41,227 nt of DNA from Fibrobacter succinogenes (GTDB lineage: Bacteria > Fibrobacterota > Fibrobacteria > Fibrobacterales > Fibrobacteraceae): contig CACXKY010000031.1 in NCBI GenBank assembly GCA_902768325.1, positions 1 to 41,227 on the forward strand, read 5' to 3'. Position 1 is the first letter of the stretch. Each line of letters opens with the position of its first letter. The translations under genes and the position numbers were made by a program. The notes under the pieces were generated by a model that had not been told where the DNA came from, made no database searches, and was given only the letters and a program-made list of their open reading frames with translations. Shown in pieces: positions 33,045 to 41,227 of this stretch.

Positions 33045-35873
33045 TTAATGCGCTTCGAGCCAGTTTTCGCCGAAGCCGACGCTCGCCACCAGCGGAACCT
33101 TCAGTTCCATGGCGCCTTCCATCTCGGATTTCACCATTTGGGCCATCGCTTCCACCTGGTCACGGGGGCATTCGAAAACGAGTTCGTCGTGTACCTGCAG
33201 CATCATCTTGAGCGGGAGTTTTTCCTCGTTGATCCGCTTCTGGATGCGAATCATCGCAATCTTGATGAGGTCGGCGGCGGAGCCCTGTACCGGCGTGTTC
33301 ACGGCCATGCGTTCGGCCATTTGCGATTCCATGCGGTCACTGCTGTCGATGCCAGCAATGTAACGGCGGCGTCCCGAGAGCGTTTCCACGTAGCCGTCGC
33401 GGTGGGCGGCTGCCTTGGTGTCTTCGATAAACTGCTGGACGCCCTGGTACATGTCGAAGTAGCCTGTAATGAAGTCCCTTGCCTGCGACATCGGGATTTT
33501 CAGATCGCGGGCGAGGCGGAAGGCCGTCATGCCGTAGAGCACGCCGAAGTTCACCACCTTGGCGTCACGTCTCATGTCGCTCGTGACGGCGTCCAGGCCC
33601 ACGCCGTAAATCGCGGCGGCGGTGCGGGCGTGAATGTCGATTCCTTCCTTGTAACTTTCGATGAGGGCGGCGTCGCCACTCAGGTGCGCCAACATCCTGA
33701 GTTCAATCTGCGAGTAGTCTACCGCGAGAATCACGTTGTCTTTGCCTTGCGGGATGAATGCGGCGCGAATCTTTTTACCGAGGTCGCTACGCACGGGGAT
33801 GTTCTGCAGGTTCGGATCGCGACTAGAAAGGCGCCCTGTCGCGGTACCCCACTGGATAAAGCTTGTGTGGATGCGACGCGTGTCCGGATTCAGAAGGGTC
33901 GGCAACACCGAGATATAGGTGCTCTGCATCTTCTTGAGTTCGCGGTATTCGATGACGGAAAATACAATCGGGTGCGGCGCGCGGAACGAAAGTTCCTCGA
34001 GGACGACGGCGTCGGTGCTTCTCTTCTTGATTTCGGGGAGGCCGAGCGTGTCGAAAAGGACTTCGCCCAACTGCTTGGGAGAGCCGATGTTGAACTCGAC
34101 TCCAGCCATGTCGCAGATTTCTTTCTCGAGTTTTTCGATGCGGTGCTGTAACTCCTGTTCCAGCGTCTTGAGGGCGGGTACGTCGATCGCGACGCCGACC
34201 GTTTCCATTTGGTACAAAACCTTCAAGAGAGGCATCTCTTGCGCGAAGAAGTACTTCACGTAATCGAGCTTTTCGAGTTCTTTTTTGAGCGGCTCCCACA
34301 GACGCAGCGTATAGACGGCATCTTCGGCGCCGTATTCTGTGGCATCCTTGATGGGCGCGCGGTTGAACGTAATCTGGTTCTTGCCGCGTCCGATGAGATT
34401 CTCGATGGGAATCATCTCGTGCTGCAGGCGCTGCATCACCTGGTTGTCGAGCCCGAGTCCGGATTGTCCCGGCGAAAGCATCCAGGCGGCAATGAGCGTG
34501 TCGATGATGTTCGCGTTGTCGATGTCGGCCTGCGGAATCTTGAACGCGCGGGCGAGAACGTGTAAATCGAATTTCGCATTGTGGAAAACGAGTCCGCGCG
34601 GTTTCCCGGAGGTTTCCATCGGGGTCGTATCTGCGATGAATTCCTTGAACCAGTTTGCAACCTTGTTGAAGTCGAAGTTGCCGCCCTTTGTTGCAGGAAG
34701 CGGGAATCCGATTTCGTCAGTGTGTGCAAGCGGGATATAATAACCCTTCGCCGGGTCTGCCGAAAGACAAAGGCCCACGATGTTGCATTGCATCGGGTCG
34801 AGCCCGTCTGTTTCGGTGTCGATACCCACGGTGCTTGCAGCTGCAAATTCGGCTTTCATCTGCTCGAAAATTTCATCGGTATCCACGCGGACGTACGTGG
34901 GCAAATCTTCTGCGGGGAAACTTGCGACAACGATTTCGCCGTCTCCGGTTTCGTTGCCTTCCGCACCTTCGCCGTCACGCACGAATCCCGTTTTGCTCGG
35001 GACCTTCTCGAGCAGGCGCAACAGGCTGTTGATTTCGTGGTCCTTGAACATCTGCGCGAGCGTATCCACGTGCAGGCCGTTGTATTCGAGGGCGTCCAGG
35101 TTCCCGTTGAACGCGCGCTTGGTCTGGAGCGTCACGAGCTCGCGGCTCAAGAAGGCCTTCTCGCGGTTGTTCGCGAGGTTGTCGTGCAATCCCTTCTTGG
35201 TAATCTTGTCGAGGTTTGCGTACAGGTTGTCCATGTCGCCATAATCGTTCAGCAGCTGGATGGCCGTCTTCGGGCCTACCTTTGGTACGCCGGGTACGTT
35301 GTCGCTTGCGTCACCCATGAGGGCGAGATAATCGCGAATCTTTTCCGGCGGGAGCCCGTACTTTTCCAATACCTGCTCGGGGCCGAAATCTATGCCGTCG
35401 GCGCCCTTCGTCAAATGGAAAAGGTGAATCTTATCTGTCACGATCTGCGACATGTCCTTGTCTTTACTGAGAATCACGACACTGTCGAATCCAGCCTCGA
35501 CCGCGGCCACCGCGGTAGACGCCATCACGTCGTCCGCCTCGTAGCCCGGTTCTGAAAGCAGGGGGATTCCGCTGGCCTCGAGGCTTTCGCCCAGCAGCGG
35601 CATCTGCGCCGCCATCTCTTCGGGCATAGGCCCGCGATTCGCCTTGTAGTCCGGATAAAGTTCGTGCCTGAAAGTCTTCGTATGTGCCACGTCGCGCGCA
35701 ATCGCAAAATGCGTGGGCTTGTGCTTAGCCAAGATGCGGAGCACCGCACCCCAGTAGCCGTGCATCATCGACACGTCTTCGCCCTGGCTGTTCTTGAGCG
35801 GGTTCTGCGAATAGGCGTAGAACATGCGGAACGCAAGCGCGTAGGAATCAAGCAATAGTAAAGTCTTGGGCAT
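33045..35873 (-). CDS. polA: DNA polymerase I
   Basis: This is a 942-residue enzyme for gap filling and primer removal. Residues 1-290 form the 5' nuclease (LLLDSYALAFRMFYA, YEADDVMAS, GDASDNVPGVPKVGPKTA). Residues about 335-520 form the 3'-5' exonuclease. Its key acidic residues look intact (GIDTETDG, FHNAKFDLHVL, YGAEDAVYTL), so proofreading is expected. The polymerase follows, with motif A VDYSQIELRMLAHLSGD, motif B RRDAKVVNFGVLYGM and motif C LQVHDELVFE. The ATG at 35873 has no Shine-Dalgarno site, and TACATTCA ends four bases upstream. It is followed after eight bases by nth. Confidence 0.97.
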   Translation of the reverse strand: MPKTLLLLDSYALAFRMFYAYSQNPLKNSQGEDVSMMHGYWGAVLRILAKHKPTHFAIARDVAHTKTFRHELYPDYKANRGPMPEEMAAQMPLLGESLEASGIPLLSEPGYEADDVMASTAVAAVEAGFDSVVILSKDKDMSQIVTDKIHLFHLTKGADGIDFGPEQVLEKYGLPPEKIRDYLALMGDASDNVPGVPKVGPKTAIQLLNDYGDMDNLYANLDKITKKGLHDNLANNREKAFLSRELVTLQTKRAFNGNLDALEYNGLHVDTLAQMFKDHEINSLLRLLEKVPSKTGFVRDGEGAEGNETGDGEIVVASFPAEDLPTYVRVDTDEIFEQMKAEFAAASTVGIDTETDGLDPMQCNIVGLCLSADPAKGYYIPLAHTDEIGFPLPATKGGNFDFNKVANWFKEFIADTTPMETSGKPRGLVFHNAKFDLHVLARAFKIPQADIDNANIIDTLIAAWMLSPGQSGLGLDNQVMQRLQHEMIPIENLIGRGKNQITFNRAPIKDATEYGAEDAVYTLRLWEPLKKELEKLDYVKYFFAQEMPLLKVLYQMETVGVAIDVPALKTLEQELQHRIEKLEKEICDMAGVEFNIGSPKQLGEVLFDTLGLPEIKKRSTDAVVLEELSFRAPHPIVFSVIEYRELKKMQSTYISVLPTLLNPDTRRIHTSFIQWGTATGRLSSRDPNLQNIPVRSDLGKKIRAAFIPQGKDNVILAVDYSQIELRMLAHLSGDAALIESYKEGIDIHARTAAAIYGVGLDAVTSDMRRDAKVVNFGVLYGMTAFRLARDLKIPMSQARDFITGYFDMYQGVQQFIEDTKAAAHRDGYVETLSGRRRYIAGIDSSDRMESQMAERMAVNTPVQGSAADLIKIAMIRIQKRINEEKLPLKMMLQVHDELVFECPRDQVEAMAQMVKSEMEGAMELKVPLVASVGFGENWLEAH

Positions 35874-35877
35874 GTTT

Positions 35878-35885
35878 TGAATGTA
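35878..35885 (-). promoter_or_regulatory. TAnnTT box four bases before the polA start
   Basis: On the minus strand TACATTCA ends four bases before ATG 35873, after a T-rich AAATTTC. The same close placement is seen at 15242, 24261 and 25756. The polA ATG follows the stop of the upstream membrane-protein gene by 25 bases, so the box may give polA a separate leaderless transcript. Confidence 0.35.
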
Positions 35886-35898
35886 GAAATTTAACCCG

Positions 35899-36918
35899 TT
35901 ATTCCTGGTTGACGCATTCAGAATTCGGAGTCAAGATGTAAAGCTTTGGGAATGCTTCCTTGCAGTTTTCGTCTTGGGGAGCAGAGGTGTACCAAGTGAG
36001 CTTGCCGTCTTGAATGGAAGTCGTGTAAAGCCACGTTGAATTCCTGGAACAACCAAACATGCTTTTGTATGTGACGCCAATACCTGCGCCTAGGTCCTGT
36101 ATCTGGAAATACATGGAAGCCGTCGTATCTGCAAAGCCAATTTCTTTAAAGCGGCCGAGTTTATTCTCCGATTTAAAGAATTGTTCCTGCTTTAGCATAT
36201 AAATTTCGATGACGGCGGCGATGCTTTCGCTATCACTTTTGCTTGTTTGCTTGATGCTTTTTTCTCTCAAGTCCTTGTTGTAGGATTCGATGTTCAGGAA
36301 TCCGGATTTGGCATGTCCGACAAAGCTAATTGATGTGTAAGCTGCACTGAAGACGATGCTCAAAATGGTGATGACCGTCATCCACTTGGCACCAGTGTAA
36401 TTGAAGCCTTTTTTGGTATTCGTGTATTTTCCGTGTGCGATTTTCCATGCGTCAATACAGGTGAGTACGTTGACTGCAATGGACGTAAAGTACATGATGA
36501 AGTGTACTGCAACCGGGAAATATATTTCGAAGGGACTTAAAGCTCCCGCCCAAAAGCCGAATGCAAATCCGCCAAAAATGAGGTACAACCATCCGCGCAA
36601 GGTTCTCCCGCTCATAAAGCAGTGTACGCCCGCTTCTCCTAGAATGATGCTCATCCAGAAAATAAGCGTTCCCTTGCGGGGCTTGCCGTCATCTTCGGGT
36701 TCTGTCGTTTCAGAGAATTCCGGACACTCGTCATCTGGACCTGTGAATGTTCTCGAATCGGCGGGAATTTTTTGAACAGGTTCCAATTCAAATTCTTTTG
36801 TTGGTTCCAGAGCAGGCTTGGGTTCCGGCTGCTTTTTCATTTTCGGGTTGGGGGCGTCACACCACAGGCACTGGGGCATGTCGTCTTCGTATTTTCTGCC
36901 GCATTTAGGACAAATCAT
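35899..36918 (-). CDS. Zinc-ribbon, TM2-like membrane protein with a pilin-like C domain
   Basis: The product has 339 residues. The ATG at 36918 is chosen because AAGGAA lies just before it and the protein then begins with a zinc ribbon (Cys3, Cys6, Cys17, Cys20). A Pro/Glu-rich linker follows (about 27-78). Four hydrophobic helices lie at about 85-215. The first pair has the GEAGVHCFMSGRTLRGWLYL pattern of TM2-domain proteins. The last 120 residues are soluble and probably outside the membrane. IAAVIEIYMLKQEQFFKSENKLGRFKEI, shown here only in part of its full context, and the paired cysteines (FGCSRN, DENCKEAFP) recall the head domain of type IV pilins. Function unknown. Base composition is more AT-rich than that of polA. 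The gene lies 25 bases upstream of polA in the same direction. Confidence 0.78.
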   Translation of the reverse strand: MICPKCGRKYEDDMPQCLWCDAPNPKMKKQPEPKPALEPTKEFELEPVQKIPADSRTFTGPDDECPEFSETTEPEDDGKPRKGTLIFWMSIILGEAGVHCFMSGRTLRGWLYLIFGGFAFGFWAGALSPFEIYFPVAVHFIMYFTSIAVNVLTCIDAWKIAHGKYTNTKKGFNYTGAKWMTVITILSIVFSAAYTSISFVGHAKSGFLNIESYNKDLREKSIKQTSKSDSESIAAVIEIYMLKQEQFFKSENKLGRFKEIGFADTTASMYFQIQDLGAGIGVTYKSMFGCSRNSTWLYTTSIQDGKLTWYTSAPQDENCKEAFPKLYILTPNSECVNQE

Positions 36919-36940
36919 CTTGTTTTCCTTTTTTACTTGG

Positions 36941-36949
36941 CAAAGTATA
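36941..36949 (-). promoter_or_regulatory. TATACTTTG promoter-like box before the TM2-like gene
   Basis: On the minus strand TATACTTTG lies 22 bases before ATG 36918, with an AAGGAA ribosome site between. It closely matches the box TATATTTTG before the methyltransferase at 15242. Confidence 0.4.
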
Positions 36950-37106
36950 GAATTTTGTATATTGACTTTAAAAAAATGAGCTTGATATGCTGTCAAAATT
37001 TCATCAAGAAAGTACGCGTCGTGACGAACGTGCAGTATTTCTTGGAAGATTAGGAAACTCCGCTCGATAAATTGTTAAATTCTTAGCGAAATTTTTAGGA
37101 GTCTAT

Positions 37107-38264
37107 ATGAAGAACTTTAGCGAAAATATCAAGTACATCGGTGTCGATGATCGTGACATCGATTTGTTTGAAGGCCAGTACGTGGTGCCCGAGGGCATGG
37201 CCTACAATTCGTACGTGATTGTGGACGAAAAGATTGCCGTGACGGATACGGTCGATGCGCACAAGGTGAATGAATGGCTTGCCAATCTGGAAGCCGCTCT
37301 CGCTGGCCGCAAGCCGGACTACCTGGTGATTCACCACCTGGAACCGGACCATGCCGGCGGCATTGCGGATTTTGTTGCGAAGTATCCGGAGGTGACTCTT
37401 GTAGCCTCCGCGAAGGCTTTTGCGCTCCTGCCGCAGTTCATGGCTCTCCCTGAATCGGTCAAGAAGCAGACCGTGAAGGAAGGCGATACGCTTTCGCTCG
37501 GTGCGCACACCTTGCAGTTCATCGGTGCCCCGATGGTGCACTGGCCCGAAGTCCTGTTCAGTTACGAACAGAGCGAGAAGGTGCTGTTTGCGGCCGATGC
37601 GTTCGGTAAGTTCGGCGTGTACGATGCCGACCCGGATGACTGGGCATGCGAGGCCCGTCGCTATTACTTCAATATCGTGGGCAAGTACGGCAACCAGGTG
37701 CAGGCGGTGCTCAAGAAGGCTGCCGCGCTCGACATCAAGACGATTTGCCCGCTGCATGGCCCCGTGCTCACCGAAAATCTCGGTTACTACATCGACAAGT
37801 ACAACACCTGGAGCAGCTACGCTCCCGAAGACAAGGGCGTGCTTGTGGCATTCGCTTCGATCTACGGTGGAACCAAGAAGGCCGCGGAATTACTCGGCGA
37901 AAAACTCAAAGCCGCCGGTGTCGAGAAGGTCGTGGTTTCTGACCTTGCCCGCAGCGACATGGCCGAAGTCATCGAAGACGCTTTCCGTTACGACCGCATG
38001 GTGGTGGCCGCTCCCACGTATGACGCGGGCCTTTTCCCGGTCATGGAAGACTTCTTGAATCACCTGAAGGCAAAGAACTATTCTAACCGCAAGGTGGGTG
38101 TTGTCGAGAACGGAACCTGGGCCCCGATGGCCGCCAAAAAGATGACCGAAATCCTCGCCACGCTCAAGAACGTGACGCTCGCCGAAACCGTGGTGACGGT
38201 GAAGTCGACGCTTAGCGCTGAATCCGAAGCCGCGATGGACAAGCTCGTGGCCGAGATGGTATAA
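37107..38264 (+). CDS. FprA-type flavodiiron protein
   Basis: This is a 385-residue A-type flavoprotein that reduces oxygen to water or nitric oxide to nitrous oxide, a common defence in strict anaerobes. The N-terminal metallo-beta-lactamase-like domain has all the di-iron ligands: HHLEPDHAG (H-x-E-x-D-H), then VHWPEVLF, AADAFGKFG and CPLHGP. The flavodoxin-like domain starts near residue 250 (VAFASIYGGTKKAAELL, FMN phosphate loop) and contains APTYDAGLFPVMEDFL and VENGTWAP. No C-terminal rubredoxin is attached, so a separate electron donor is needed. TTAGGAG precedes the ATG. A strong terminator follows at 38294-38329. Confidence 0.95.
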   Translation: MKNFSENIKYIGVDDRDIDLFEGQYVVPEGMAYNSYVIVDEKIAVTDTVDAHKVNEWLANLEAALAGRKPDYLVIHHLEPDHAGGIADFVAKYPEVTLVASAKAFALLPQFMALPESVKKQTVKEGDTLSLGAHTLQFIGAPMVHWPEVLFSYEQSEKVLFAADAFGKFGVYDADPDDWACEARRYYFNIVGKYGNQVQAVLKKAAALDIKTICPLHGPVLTENLGYYIDKYNTWSSYAPEDKGVLVAFASIYGGTKKAAELLGEKLKAAGVEKVVVSDLARSDMAEVIEDAFRYDRMVVAAPTYDAGLFPVMEDFLNHLKAKNYSNRKVGVVENGTWAPMAAKKMTEILATLKNVTLAETVVTVKSTLSAESEAAMDKLVAEMV

Positions 38265-38293
38265 ATTGTAAAAATATTTTTGAGAACATTTTG

Positions 38294-38329
38294 AAACTGG
38301 TAAAAACTTCGTGTTTTTGCCAGTTTTTT
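38294..38329 (+). terminator. Terminator of the flavodiiron gene
   Basis: AAACTGGTAAAAAC and GTTTTTGCCAGTTT form a 14-bp stem with one G-U pair around TTCGT. The stem runs directly into a T run. Confidence 0.9.
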
Positions 38330-38380
38330 GTTTGAGCCAGTTACTATTTGAGTTTGTAAAGGCTTTTTTTATAATCCCTA

Positions 38381-38411
38381 TTGACTTTTCTCTTTATTTA
38401 TTGTAATTTTG
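38381..38411 (+). promoter_or_regulatory. Candidate -33/-7 promoter of the pectate lyase gene
   Basis: TTGAC (38381-38385), 18 bases, then TAATTTTG (38404-38411). The second box fits TAnnTTTG exactly. The spacing is identical to that at 20040-20070. The box ends 25 bases before the ATG at 38437. Confidence 0.5.
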
Positions 38412-38436
38412 AGAAGAAATTTGAGAACGTACTAAA

Positions 38437-39918
38437 ATGCTCTCAAAAACGACATGGGATGTTATGGAAAAAACTCTGACAGGATGGTCGAGGTTTTTCG
38501 TTACAGGCGCTGCGCTTGTAGCAACTTTCGTTACTTCGTCTTTCGCGGTTGTTTCACCGGATTTCCCGATGGTGGGATTTGCGACGCAGAACGGTGGCAC
38601 TACCGGTGGCGCGGGTTATTCCGAAGTCACGGTGGATAATGCGAGTGACCTCAAAACCTATGCCAAGGCGGGCAACAAGATTATCTATGTAAAACCCGGT
38701 ACGTACATGGGGCCTGTGGTTGTCGGGAATAACGTGACTATTTACGGTTACCAGGGAGCTGTTATCGCGCAGCCGAGTTCGGGTAGCGCTATGAAGCTGA
38801 GCGGCTCGAAGAACGTCATCATCCGCAACTTGGTATTCAAGGGCGCGGGGGCTCACGACGACGATGACGAGGATTGCCTTCAGGTGAATCACGAATCTAA
38901 GAACGTGTGGATTGACCATGTGGATATTTACGATGGTCACGACGGCAACCTGGATATTACCAATGCATCGGACTATATCACGATTTCTTGGGCGAAGTTT
39001 AGCTACACTTCCGCCTCGACGGGGCATCAGTTCAGCAATCTCATTGGTAATGACAAGAAGAAAACAACGGACCGTGGACATCTGAATGTGACCATTCATC
39101 ATTCTTGGTGGGCGGACGGTGTCAAGGAACGTATGCCGCGTGTGCGCTATGGCAAGGTGCATGTGGCAAATAACCTTTTCGATAGTAAAGACGCGAGTCA
39201 CTGCGTGCGTGCTGCAATTGAGGCGGATATCCGCATCGAGAAAAACGTGTTTATTGGCGTAAAGAAGGACTTGGACCTTTATACGGACGAGGGCTCGATT
39301 ACTGCCGCGCAAATGATTGACAACTACGAAGAAAACGTGAAGACGAAGCAGGCGGGGACGGGAACTGCGTTTACGCCGGGCTATTCCATGGGCATGACCG
39401 ACGTGGGTACGAAGGAAAAGGCTTATGCGCTTCGCGATTCCATCAAACTTTATGCGGGCGCAACGCTGGGTGATCCAAATAGCAATTCCACGGTGACGCC
39501 GACAAGTTCAAGTAGTGTGAATTCCAGCAGTAGCAAGGGCTCGGAACTTGGCGGAGGGTCCAGCTCGAGTAGTGCAAAATCCAGCAGCAGTGTTGCATCG
39601 AGCTCTAGTGCCATGCTGTCCAGTTCAAGCGTCTCCGTTGTAGCGGAAAGCTCTAGCGAGAAGGGTATTGAAAATTCCAGTAGTAGCGAAGGTGTTATGG
39701 GATTGTTTTTCGCTGACGCATCACGCTGGAACCTCTCCGTGTCGGGCCGCGAACTGAGTGTTGTGAGTGTGGAATCCACTCCGGTCGCCCTGTTCGACAT
39801 GCAGGGGCGCCTACTCTGCCGCAAGGCCGTAGGCGAAAAATTCGTGGCGGTGGTGCCTAGTGCGGGCCGGTACATTGTACAGGTCGGCTCTGAGAGCCGC
39901 ATCGTAGAAGTTCGTTAA
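38437..39918 (+). CDS. Secreted family PL1 pectate lyase with Ser-rich linker and type IX-like tail
   Basis: The product has 493 residues. A signal peptide ends near TSSFA; the Met at 38464 is an equally possible start, since neither ATG has a good ribosome site. The catalytic right-handed beta-helix spans about residues 38-350. The PL1 motifs are VWIDHVDIYDGHDG, then IHHSWWADGVKERMPRVRYGKVHVANN, here joined across the active-site RMPRVR arginines. Acidic calcium ligands (DDDDEDCLQ, DGNLDITN) are visible. Pectate lyases cut polygalacturonate by beta-elimination. A Ser-rich linker (about 352-415) leads to an 80-residue tail (VALFDMQGRLLCRK ... GRYIVQVGSESRIVEVR) that resembles type IX secretion sorting domains. 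A bidirectional terminator follows. Confidence 0.93.
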   Translation: MLSKTTWDVMEKTLTGWSRFFVTGAALVATFVTSSFAVVSPDFPMVGFATQNGGTTGGAGYSEVTVDNASDLKTYAKAGNKIIYVKPGTYMGPVVVGNNVTIYGYQGAVIAQPSSGSAMKLSGSKNVIIRNLVFKGAGAHDDDDEDCLQVNHESKNVWIDHVDIYDGHDGNLDITNASDYITISWAKFSYTSASTGHQFSNLIGNDKKKTTDRGHLNVTIHHSWWADGVKERMPRVRYGKVHVANNLFDSKDASHCVRAAIEADIRIEKNVFIGVKKDLDLYTDEGSITAAQMIDNYEENVKTKQAGTGTAFTPGYSMGMTDVGTKEKAYALRDSIKLYAGATLGDPNSNSTVTPTSSSSVNSSSSKGSELGGGSSSSSAKSSSSVASSSSAMLSSSSVSVVAESSSEKGIENSSSSEGVMGLFFADASRWNLSVSGRELSVVSVESTPVALFDMQGRLLCRKAVGEKFVAVVPSAGRYIVQVGSESRIVEVR

Positions 39919-39933
39919 ACTTTCCTCCTCCAA

Positions 39934-39973
39934 AAAAGCGACACCCGCAGGATTATTCTTGCGGGTGTTTCTT
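39934..39973. terminator. Bidirectional terminator between convergent genes
   Basis: ACACCCGCA (39941-39949) pairs with TGCGGGTGT (39960-39968), followed by TTCTTTG on the plus strand and by a run of six T on the minus strand. It separates the pectate lyase from the convergent NAD(P)HX repair gene. Confidence 0.85.
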
Positions 39974-39988
39974 TGTGGAAAGCGACTG

Positions 39989-41227
39989 TTAACTGAATGT
40001 TTGCGGAAGCATCTCGATGACATCGCTGGGGAGCATGCCGAATGCCCCGATTTTTTTGCGGGCGAGGAGGCCTGCTTTCTGGTGCAGCAGGGCTCCGAGC
40101 ACGGCGGCTTCGGGGGCGGCGAGTCCTTGGGCGAGCAAGGCGACGATGATTCCGGTGAGGATGTCGCCGGAACCGCCTTTGGCGAGTCCAGAGTTATGTG
40201 CGGGAATCACGAATACGCGGCCGTCGGGAATGGCGACGAAAGTCGGCGCGCCCTTCAGGAGGATAATTTTTTTCGTGTGGTGGGCGATGTCGCGCAACAG
40301 GGCGGGAATGTCAATGTCGCTCGCCGGAAGGGCGCCGAAAATCCTTTCGAATTCCCGACGGTGCGGCGTGAGAATCGCGGTGTTGGCGATTCCGCCCAGG
40401 AAGGATGCCGCGCCCGAAGTGGGGCTTGCAACGGTCTTGTTTAGCGTGGCGATGGCGTTCAGCGCATCGGCATCGATGACCATCGGACACTGGATTTGCG
40501 GGAGCAACTCGATAACAGCATCGCGCGTGCAGTCGCTGCTAGAAATGCCCGGCCCGATGGCGAACGCCTGGTTGTGTTTCGCTTTCTCGAGAATTTGCGG
40601 AATGTGTGCCGGCGCGAGGGCTGTGGCGCGGTCATCGACCGAGTCTCCGTCTTGGCCCGCCATGTCTTGCAGGTTGCAGAAGACGGGTTCAGAGAGTTTC
40701 GCTTGCAGTACGGGCATGATGGCGTCCGGGCTTGCGAGTGTCACGAGGCCGGCACCGCTGCGGAGGGCGGCTCCAGTGCAGAGTGCGGCGGCTCCCGGCA
40801 TATCGCCGGAGCCTGCGACAATCATCGCGCAGCCTTGCTTTCTCTTGTCGCCCCAGTCGTCGCGCTCGGGCAACATTTGCGGTATGAGCGCATCGGTGGC
40901 GAGATAAAGCTTGGTATCGTAATTGCGGGTAAGCGTATCGGGATAGGGAAGGGCCGCAACGGAGGGCTTCCCGAAAACTTCGCCGCCTTCCCGGATGTAC
41001 GCATCCAGCCGCGGGAACCCGAACATCAGGGTTTCAAGCGCGTGTGTGCAGGGTTCCCGACGCCCGTGCGCCTGGGAGTCGTAACCGGTAGGGGCGTCGG
41101 CCGCGACAACCGGGACGCCTGCGGTGCCGATGTCGCGCACCGCGGCCGCAAAGAGTTCCCGCAGTTCGCCGTGCGCTCCGTTCCCGAGCATACAATCGAC
41201 AATCAGGTTGAAATCCGCGAATCTCGG
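39989..41227 (-). CDS. nnr: Bifunctional NAD(P)H-hydrate epimerase/dehydratase, N terminus outside window
   Basis: The frame enters from the right edge and ends at 39989; 412 residues are visible. The edge sequence FNLIVDCMLGNGAHGELREL and later APTGYDSQAHG belong to the C-terminal half of the YjeF_N epimerase domain. The ADP-dependent dehydratase (YjeF_C, ribokinase-like) begins near KRKQGCAMIVAGSGDMPGAA and includes ALRSGAGLVTLASP, AIGPGIS, VIDADALNAI, LTPHRREFERIFG and the active-site NSGLAKGGSGDILTGI. The protein repairs damaged, hydrated NAD(P)H. The Met at 41191 is internal and not the real start, because the homologous sequence continues through it to the edge. Confidence 0.93.
   Translation of the reverse strand, partial: PRFADFNLIVDCMLGNGAHGELRELFAAAVRDIGTAGVPVVAADAPTGYDSQAHGRREPCTHALETLMFGFPRLDAYIREGGEVFGKPSVAALPYPDTLTRNYDTKLYLATDALIPQMLPERDDWGDKRKQGCAMIVAGSGDMPGAAALCTGAALRSGAGLVTLASPDAIMPVLQAKLSEPVFCNLQDMAGQDGDSVDDRATALAPAHIPQILEKAKHNQAFAIGPGISSSDCTRDAVIELLPQIQCPMVIDADALNAIATLNKTVASPTSGAASFLGGIANTAILTPHRREFERIFGALPASDIDIPALLRDIAHHTKKIILLKGAPTFVAIPDGRVFVIPAHNSGLAKGGSGDILTGIIVALLAQGLAAPEAAVLGALLHQKAGLLARKKIGAFGMLPSDVIEMLPQTFS

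Noticed and set aside
36976..37053. 25-codon frame between the TM2-like gene and the flavodiiron gene
   Set aside because: No ribosome site and no distinctive sequence, and a second overlapping short frame is equally open. Too weak to call.

Overview
The window almost certainly comes from a Fibrobacter species or close relative (Fibrobacterota). The pointers are a lipoprotein with two FISUMP domains (the Fibrobacter succinogenes major paralogous domain), serine-rich linkers in four secreted proteins, a GLUG-repeat lipoprotein, a GH30 xylanase-like enzyme and a PL1 pectate lyase that end in type IX secretion-like tails, and a divergent RpoD-like sigma factor. This assignment rests on protein families; no 16S gene is present.

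Layout. 1-158: the end of an IS3-like element running off the left edge. 282-4025: two surface lipoproteins (GLUG, FISUMP). 4026-4376: a gene-free stretch full of inverted repeats, then tRNA-Gly(GCC) with its terminator on the minus strand. 4400-5671 (minus): a class III nucleotide cyclase with four membrane helices, preceded by a 59-residue membrane protein. 5738-6892: HemW. 7004-13996: two very large exported proteins with calcium-loop and Ig-like modules in a tight operon. 14162-14974 (minus): sigma factor. 15242-20776: a co-oriented run of methyltransferase, flippase-like membrane protein, a UvrD-type helicase fused in frame to a PlsC-type acyltransferase, glutamate racemase and an unrecognised protein. 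20895-24261 (minus): a frameshifted GH30 enzyme and a sugar-phosphate transferase. 24439-29652 (plus): homoserine dehydrogenase, a second sugar-phosphate transferase, NadC and a NhaC-type antiporter. 29630-30547 (minus): EamA transporter. 30615-32418 (plus): CoaX and UDP-glucuronate decarboxylase. 32419-36918 (minus): endonuclease III, DNA polymerase I and a zinc-ribbon/TM2 membrane protein. 37107-39918 (plus): flavodiiron protein and pectate lyase. 39989-41227 (minus): NAD(P)HX repair enzyme, cut by the right edge.

How the parts fit. Several genes serve the envelope and polysaccharides: two polyprenyl-phosphate sugar-phosphate transferases, UDP-xylose synthesis, MurI, PlsC, the flippase-like protein and secreted plant-cell-wall enzymes. 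The others are core metabolism (HemW, Hom, NadC, CoaX, Nnr), DNA repair (PolA-Nth) and oxygen/NO defence (flavodiiron protein).

The most notable observations are the helicase-acyltransferase fusion, a recurring TAnnTT promoter-like box placed 4-6 nt before the start codons of several genes that lack a Shine-Dalgarno site, a sequence complementary to the tRNA-Gly 3' half just past its terminator, a degenerate GGDEF-like domain on one sugar transferase, and the GH30 frameshift. No CRISPR array, phage or recognised defence system was seen.
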